Below are positions 59,593 through 64,000 of a stretch of 64,000 nucleotides of DNA, in pieces. Source of the DNA: Poriferisodalis sp965203655 (lineage in GTDB: Bacteria > Actinomycetota > Acidimicrobiia > Acidimicrobiales > Poriferisodalaceae); the NCBI RefSeq assembly GCF_965203655.1, contig NZ_CBDBDD010000009.1, forward strand, positions 248,001 to 312,000. The letters run 5' to 3'. Position 1 is the stretch's first letter. Each line of letters opens with the position of its first letter. Made by a program: the position numbers and the translations under genes. The notes beneath the pieces were generated by a model. It made no database searches. It saw nothing but the letters and a program-made list of their open reading frames with translations, and was not told where the DNA came from.

Positions 59593-61176
59593 GTGCCGTG
59601 GTGGCTGTGGTTGCTGATCAGCGTCGGGGCCTTTCTTGGGATCGTGTTCATTCACGACAGCATTCAGAAGCGGCACTCGATCCTGCGCACGTACCCGGTC
59701 ATCGGCCATCTCCGTTTCCTGCTGGAGAAGATCGGCCCCGAGCTGCGGCAGTACATCGTCGCTCACAACGAGGAGGAGCGGCCGTTCAACCGGGACGAGC
59801 GACGCTGGGTGTACTCGACAGCCAAAGAGCAGAACACGTACTTCGGCTTCGGCACCGATGACGAGATAGACAAGCCCGGTCACATCACGTTCCGCCACAG
59901 TCCTTTCCCGCTGGGCCGCACCGTGCCGGTCGATGCGCCGCTGCCGTGCGGCAAGGTCATGGGCGCATGGAGCAACCGAGCCAAGGCATTCCGCCCTGCT
60001 TCGATTGTGAACGTCTCGGCAATGAGCTTCGGATCGTTGTCAGGCACGGCGATCGAAGCGCTCAACCGCGGGGCGAAGATGGCCGGCTGCATGCACAACA
60101 CGGGCGAGGGCGGTATCTCGAAGTACCACCGCAGCGGCGGCGACCTGGTCTTCCAGATGGGAACCGGCTACTTCGGGTGCAGGAACCCCGACGGCACCTT
60201 CTCGATGGATCGCCTGCTGGAAACCGTCGAGGGGGCGCCGGTTCGCTCCATCGAGGTGAAGCTGTCCCAGGGCGCCAAGCCCGGTGTCGGAGGATTGCTG
60301 CCCGGGGCCAAGGTGAGCCCCGAGATCGCCGAGGCACGTGGCGTCCCGGTCGGCAAGGACGTGGTGAGCCCCAGCCGGCACTCTGCATTCGGCAGCGTGG
60401 CCGAGCTGGTGAACTTCGTGGAAGAGGTGGCCGGGGCGACCGGTCTGCCGGTAGGCATCAAGTCGGCGGTGGGCCAGGAGGCCTTCTGGACCGAGTTGGC
60501 CCAGCACATGGCCGAGACCCGTCGTGGACCGGACTTTGTCACGGTGGACGGTGCCGAGGGCGGTACCGGTGCTGGGCCGCTGGTGTTCACCGATCACGTG
60601 GCATTGCCGTTCTGGCGGGCGTTCGGAGTCGTGCATCGCGCCTTCGGCGAGGCCGGCCTGACCGACGAGATCGTGATGATCGGCTCTGCCAAACTCGGCT
60701 TTCCGGCCCCGTCCGCGCTCGCGTTCAACATCGGCGTCGACATGATCGGCGTGGCCCGCGAGCCGATGATGGCCATCGGCTGCATTCAGGCGCAGCGCTG
60801 CCACACCGACCATTGTCCCACCGGCGTGGCAACACAGAACAAGTGGCTCTCTCGCGGCCTCGACCCGACGCTGAAGAGCGTGCGGCTCGCCAACTACGTC
60901 GTGGGCCTGCGCAAGGAACTGTTCCGGCTGGCCGATGCATGCGGAGTGCCCCACCCGGGGCTCATCGGGGGCGACAACGTCAACGTGGTGAGCCCCTTCG
61001 GCGACCTCATCCCGGCGCATCATGCATTCGGCGTGACCCCGGAGCGCACGCACAGCCCAGCCCGCATCGCCGGCCTGCTGGAGGCCGTGAACGCACGGGC
61101 GGCCAAGGACGCGCAAACCGACGCCGAAGCGCTGGCAAACTCTCTCGCATCGGAATCGTCAGCAGGCGCTGCCTAG
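59593..61176 (+). CDS. Membrane-anchored FMN glutamate-synthase-family protein
   Basis: The 527-residue protein has an N-terminal membrane helix (residues 2-19, PWWLWLLISVGAFLGIVFI) followed by the glutamate synthase FMN domain: VSAMSFGSLSGTAIEALNRGAK, HNTGEGGIS, VDGAEGGTGAGPLVF and QRCHTDHCPTGVATQ with three Fe-S cysteines. No amidotransferase or GXGXG subunit is adjacent, unlike mgsC. Such stand-alone proteins are poorly understood. GTG 59593 begins the helix; an in-frame GTG nine codons upstream is possible. Confidence 0.82.
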   Translation: MPWWLWLLISVGAFLGIVFIHDSIQKRHSILRTYPVIGHLRFLLEKIGPELRQYIVAHNEEERPFNRDERRWVYSTAKEQNTYFGFGTDDEIDKPGHITFRHSPFPLGRTVPVDAPLPCGKVMGAWSNRAKAFRPASIVNVSAMSFGSLSGTAIEALNRGAKMAGCMHNTGEGGISKYHRSGGDLVFQMGTGYFGCRNPDGTFSMDRLLETVEGAPVRSIEVKLSQGAKPGVGGLLPGAKVSPEIAEARGVPVGKDVVSPSRHSAFGSVAELVNFVEEVAGATGLPVGIKSAVGQEAFWTELAQHMAETRRGPDFVTVDGAEGGTGAGPLVFTDHVALPFWRAFGVVHRAFGEAGLTDEIVMIGSAKLGFPAPSALAFNIGVDMIGVAREPMMAIGCIQAQRCHTDHCPTGVATQNKWLSRGLDPTLKSVRLANYVVGLRKELFRLADACGVPHPGLIGGDNVNVVSPFGDLIPAHHAFGVTPERTHSPARIAGLLEAVNARAAKDAQTDAEALANSLASESSAGAA

Positions 61177-61213
61177 TCGCAGCCAGCCCCGCCATTCGCG
61201 TCGAGGAGGAGCT

Positions 61214-62065
61214 ATGAGCCGCCCCTATGGCCACCCGATCCAGGCCAGTTCGCACGCCGCCGAGCGCATCACCGACGAGCACAAGGCGGTGTTCGCCGCA
61301 GACGGCGTGGTGAAGGTGACCCATGCGGTGTCGGACGGGTGGGTCGAACGGGTGCTCGAGGTCGCCGACCAGCAGCTGCGCGAGCCCGGCAAGTGGGTGT
61401 CAGATACGAATCCGGGAGCGTCGGAGAACCGGCTGTTCACAAGCCGGTACCGCTGGGACATCGATCCGGTCATCGGCGATTTCGTCTTCAACTCGGGCAT
61501 GGCGCAGATGGCCGCGGCGCTGATGGAATCGGATACCGCCCGCTTCTATTTTGACCACCTGCTCATCAAGGAGCCGCGGACCGCCAACCCCACGCCGTGG
61601 CATCAGGACATCCCCTACTGGCCCTTCTTGGGCAAGCAGATCTGCTCTGCGTGGGTGGCGATGACACCGGTGACCGTGGCCGAGAGCTCGCTCGAGTTCG
61701 TGCGAGGTTCGCACGGCTGGGACGCCTACTACGCACCCGAGTCCTTCGACGGCACGAAGGGCTTCATGGCTGACTTCGAGGGCGAGAAGATGCCCGATGT
61801 GGAGGCCGACCGGGCCGCGTACGACATCATCGGGTTCGACGTCGAGCCCGGCGATGCGCTGTTCTTCTCGTCGTGGATCATCCACGGATCGCCGGGCAAT
61901 GCCGGCGATCACCGGCGCGTGGCACTGTCCACCCGCTGGCTGGGCGACGACGCAGTGTGGTACCCCCATCCGGGGTGTGATCCCATCGTGGGCGATGACG
62001 ACACGACATCGGTAGCCGGCGAATATCCCGCTGACAACGACAAGTTCCCGCTCGTCGCGGCATAG
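61214..62065 (+). CDS. Phytanoyl-CoA dioxygenase family (Fe(II)/2-oxoglutarate) protein
   Basis: The 283-residue protein has WHQDIPYW (His and Asp metal ligands), the distal His in SWIIHGSPGN and the 2-oxoglutarate Arg in DHRRVALSTRW. PhyH-family oxygenases hydroxylate diverse small molecules, including ectoine and fatty acyl-CoA. GAGGAGGAG lies just ahead of the ATG. It follows the glutamate-synthase-like gene by 37 bases, perhaps as part of the same operon. Substrate unknown. Confidence 0.85.
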   Translation: MSRPYGHPIQASSHAAERITDEHKAVFAADGVVKVTHAVSDGWVERVLEVADQQLREPGKWVSDTNPGASENRLFTSRYRWDIDPVIGDFVFNSGMAQMAAALMESDTARFYFDHLLIKEPRTANPTPWHQDIPYWPFLGKQICSAWVAMTPVTVAESSLEFVRGSHGWDAYYAPESFDGTKGFMADFEGEKMPDVEADRAAYDIIGFDVEPGDALFFSSWIIHGSPGNAGDHRRVALSTRWLGDDAVWYPHPGCDPIVGDDDTTSVAGEYPADNDKFPLVAA

Positions 62066-62125
62066 CGCAGCCGCTGTCCGCCGAACTAGTAGCAGTGACT
62101 ACTAGGGCGAGAGTAAGTTTGGGGG

Positions 62126-62710
62126 ATGGACTATCCAGCCTCCGTTACCGTCGAACCCTCAGAGCGCGTGGCGAACTGGCGTCCGCTGGTCCACTGGATC
62201 ATGCTGATCCCGCACTTCGTGATCCTCGCCGTGTTCCACATCGTGGCTTGGCTGCTCGCGATCTTGACCATGCTCGCGGTTCTCTTCACCGGCAAGCTGC
62301 CAGCAGGCATCGCGAGCTTCCAAGTGATGTACATCCGCTACTACCACCGTGTGCTGTCGTTCGTGCACATCATCCATGACCAGTACCCGCCGTTTGAATT
62401 CCCTTCCTCGGCAGAGGATCCGGGCGGTTTGCCGGTGGCGGTGAACATCGCAGTGTCGTCGGGGAGCCGCAATCGTCTGGCAGCACTGTTCCGTCCGATC
62501 TACGGGTTGCCGCAGATCGTTTTCGTAACCGTCTACTCGTATCTCGTGGTTGTGGTGGTCACTATCGCCTACCTCATCATCCTGTTCACCGGCCGCTGGC
62601 CCGCAGGCATGCGCAGCTTCGTGATCGGCTTCTACCGGGCCCACACGCGCTACTTGGCTTTCATGTACATGCTCACCGACAAGTACCCGCCCTTCAGCGC
62701 CGCCGCATAG
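62126..62710 (+). CDS. DUF4389 membrane protein with internal duplication
   Basis: This 194-residue protein has about four membrane helices in two repeated halves: ILFTGKLPAGIASF-type (LFTGKLPAGIASFQVMYIRYYHR) and LFTGRWPAGMRSFVIGFYRAHTR, each ending in YPPF. That is the DUF4389 layout. Role unknown. Its promoter region includes actgactactag-like sequence near 62090; no clear ribosome site was identified. Confidence 0.82.
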   Translation: MDYPASVTVEPSERVANWRPLVHWIMLIPHFVILAVFHIVAWLLAILTMLAVLFTGKLPAGIASFQVMYIRYYHRVLSFVHIIHDQYPPFEFPSSAEDPGGLPVAVNIAVSSGSRNRLAALFRPIYGLPQIVFVTVYSYLVVVVVTIAYLIILFTGRWPAGMRSFVIGFYRAHTRYLAFMYMLTDKYPPFSAAA

Positions 62711-62799
62711 AGCCTGTTCTCGCCCGCCGCTCGACCATGCATCGAGCGTTCCGGGCTTCCAAGTAGGTTCGGCGGCATGGCTTACCGGTTCTCCGCGAT

Positions 62800-64000
62800 T
62801 TAGGGGGGAGTGAGGGTTTTGAGGAGGGTCCAGTCGGGTTTTCCGGCATAGAGCAGCGCGCGGATTCGGAAGTTGTCGAAGTTGGTGAATCCGAACGCGA
62901 CTCGTTTGACGCGTTTTGCGAGGTTGTTGGCTGCCTCGGTGGGTCCGTTGGTGGCTCGGGAGGCGTGCCAGTTGGTGATCTGGGGGCGCCACGCGGCCAG
63001 GGTGCGTCCGAGACGGTTCAGCTCGGGGCTGTACGCGTCGTCTTGGAGATCGCGGGCGAGCTCGTCGAGCGCGGCTGTGGCCCAGCGGCGTGTGGGCACC
63101 TGGTAGATGTCCCGGACGGCCTCTTTGGCCAGCCATGCGTCGCGCACCTCGCCGTGGGGGTCGCCGGCGGCGAGCAGGCCCTGCAGCTTCGCCTGTCCGG
63201 CTCGGGCGACGCGTTCTTTGGCCATGACGAGCAGCTTGCGTATCCGATACAGCGGATCGTGCTTGGTGCCGCGTCCGCCCAGGGTGTCGTTCTGGACGCG
63301 TCGGCGCACCTCGTCGAGGACGCTGTTGGCGAGCCGCACGACATGGAACGGGTCCGCGACCTGGCGGGCGTGCGCCAGCGCGTCGCCGAACGCCTTGCGG
63401 TAGGGCCCCGACAGGTCCAGCACCGCCCAGCGCACCGCACGACGCCATCCCGGAGGCCGGCTGCGCAGCCACGCCGCGGCGGCGTTGGCAGTCCGACCAG
63501 GGAAGACATCGAGCAGGCGGCCCCTGCGGACGTCCACCGCGGTGGTTGCCCACGTCTTGCGCCGATAGCGGCCTCGCCGCACGACGAGAATCTCGTCCAT
63601 CCCCAGCGCGGTCACCCCGTCGAGGCGGCCCCGGTCAGCGTTGAGCAGCGCTTCGCCCCAGCGCCGCACCGAGGCCATGACCGTGTGCCAGCCGCAGCCC
63701 AGCTCCGCGGCCACCGCTGCGATATCGCGTCCCGCGCCCGCCTGGCGGGTCGCCCAGCGAGCCGCCCGGGCCGTGAGCAGCCCACGCGCAGCCCCGATCC
63801 GGGAGTCCTGCTCGGTCCACGACCCCACAGCGCAGGCCGCATCAGGACAGCGCCAGCGACGCTTGTGCCACACCAGCCGCACCGGCCGCCCGAACACCGG
63901 CAGATCCACCAGCACCACACAGCGGGACCCCTTCGACCACGCCCGCCTGCCGCACGACCCGCAGCACGGCCGGTCCCCGCCCAGCCGCACATGCACCCCC
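62800..64000 (-). mobile_element. ISL3-family transposase, 5' end outside the window
   Basis: The visible ~400 residues include a zinc-binding start (CCGSCGRRAW, then CPDAAC), a helix-turn-helix, the DDE catalytic region (LGMDEILVVRRG, VLDLSGPYRKAFGDAL) and the final NGPTEAANNLAKRVKRVAFGFTNFDNFRIR, all typical of ISL3. The frame runs past base 64000, so the N-terminus is off-window. The left inverted repeat is probably in the 62780-62810 stretch, which contains ggttctccgcgatttaggg, but the other end cannot be seen to confirm it. Confidence 0.87.

Overview
The window is high-GC, densely coded DNA from an actinobacterium. GTG starts are common, and there are a luciferase-like F420-type oxidoreductase, a PPOX/F420 split-barrel protein, a single-chain acyl-CoA carboxylase of the mycobacterial long-chain type, thiolase/DUF35 pairs and CaiB-type CoA transferases. 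The gene mix would suit an environmental, perhaps marine or host-associated, Acidimicrobiia-like lineage; that placement is inferred from gene content and was not measured.

Bases 1-16 kb are a methylated-amine nitrogen/C1 locus. A sarcosine-oxidase gamma-like subunit enters from outside the window. After a divergent L,D-transpeptidase gene comes gmaS-mgsABC (methylamine + glutamate to N-methylglutamate), an unknown 151-aa gene and a SoxB-like flavoprotein. Facing it on the minus strand is amt with three tiny membrane proteins, a perfect 17-bp hairpin, then a membrane protein translationally coupled to tdm (TMAO demethylase), tmm (trimethylamine monooxygenase) and a further DAO flavoprotein. 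Together these take trimethylamine to TMAO, then dimethylamine plus formaldehyde, and feed methylamine nitrogen into glutamate; a dimethylamine monooxygenase (dmm) is not in the window.

Bases 16-36.5 kb are mixed: an XRE-cupin regulator, F420-type redox genes, two vapBC modules, a DUF35/thiolase-like pair, chorismate mutase, nicotinamidase, amidohydrolases, a GIY-YIG-like protein, two aminotransferases, a TauE/SafE exporter, acyl-CoA dehydrogenase, nitroreductase and the fused carboxylase.

Bases 36.5-38.9 kb are visibly AT-richer and hold one AIPR-family protein with an N-terminal restriction-endonuclease-like domain, a likely horizontally acquired defence gene. Bases 38.9-46 kb carry an SDR/DUF2867 protein containing an in-frame DNA repeat, an MFS carrier, a lipoprotein esterase, an alcohol-dehydrogenase-like protein and a DUF4143 ATPase.

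Bases 46-55.6 kb form a second methylated-amine block: class III aminotransferase, FMN hydroxyacid dehydrogenase, two tandem dimethylglycine/sarcosine dehydrogenase-like proteins (FAD plus GcvT) and a non-pyrrolysine MttB-family methyltransferase, with no corrinoid protein nearby. The last 8 kb hold an arsenate reductase, shikimate kinase, CoA transferase, a sucrase/ferredoxin-like protein, a membrane-anchored glutamate-synthase-like protein, a phytanoyl-CoA-dioxygenase-like protein, a DUF4389 protein and an ISL3 transposase cut by the window end. A short dispersed repeat occurs at three places, in two convergent intergenic gaps and once, as a tandem pair, inside a gene. No rRNA, tRNA or CRISPR array was seen.
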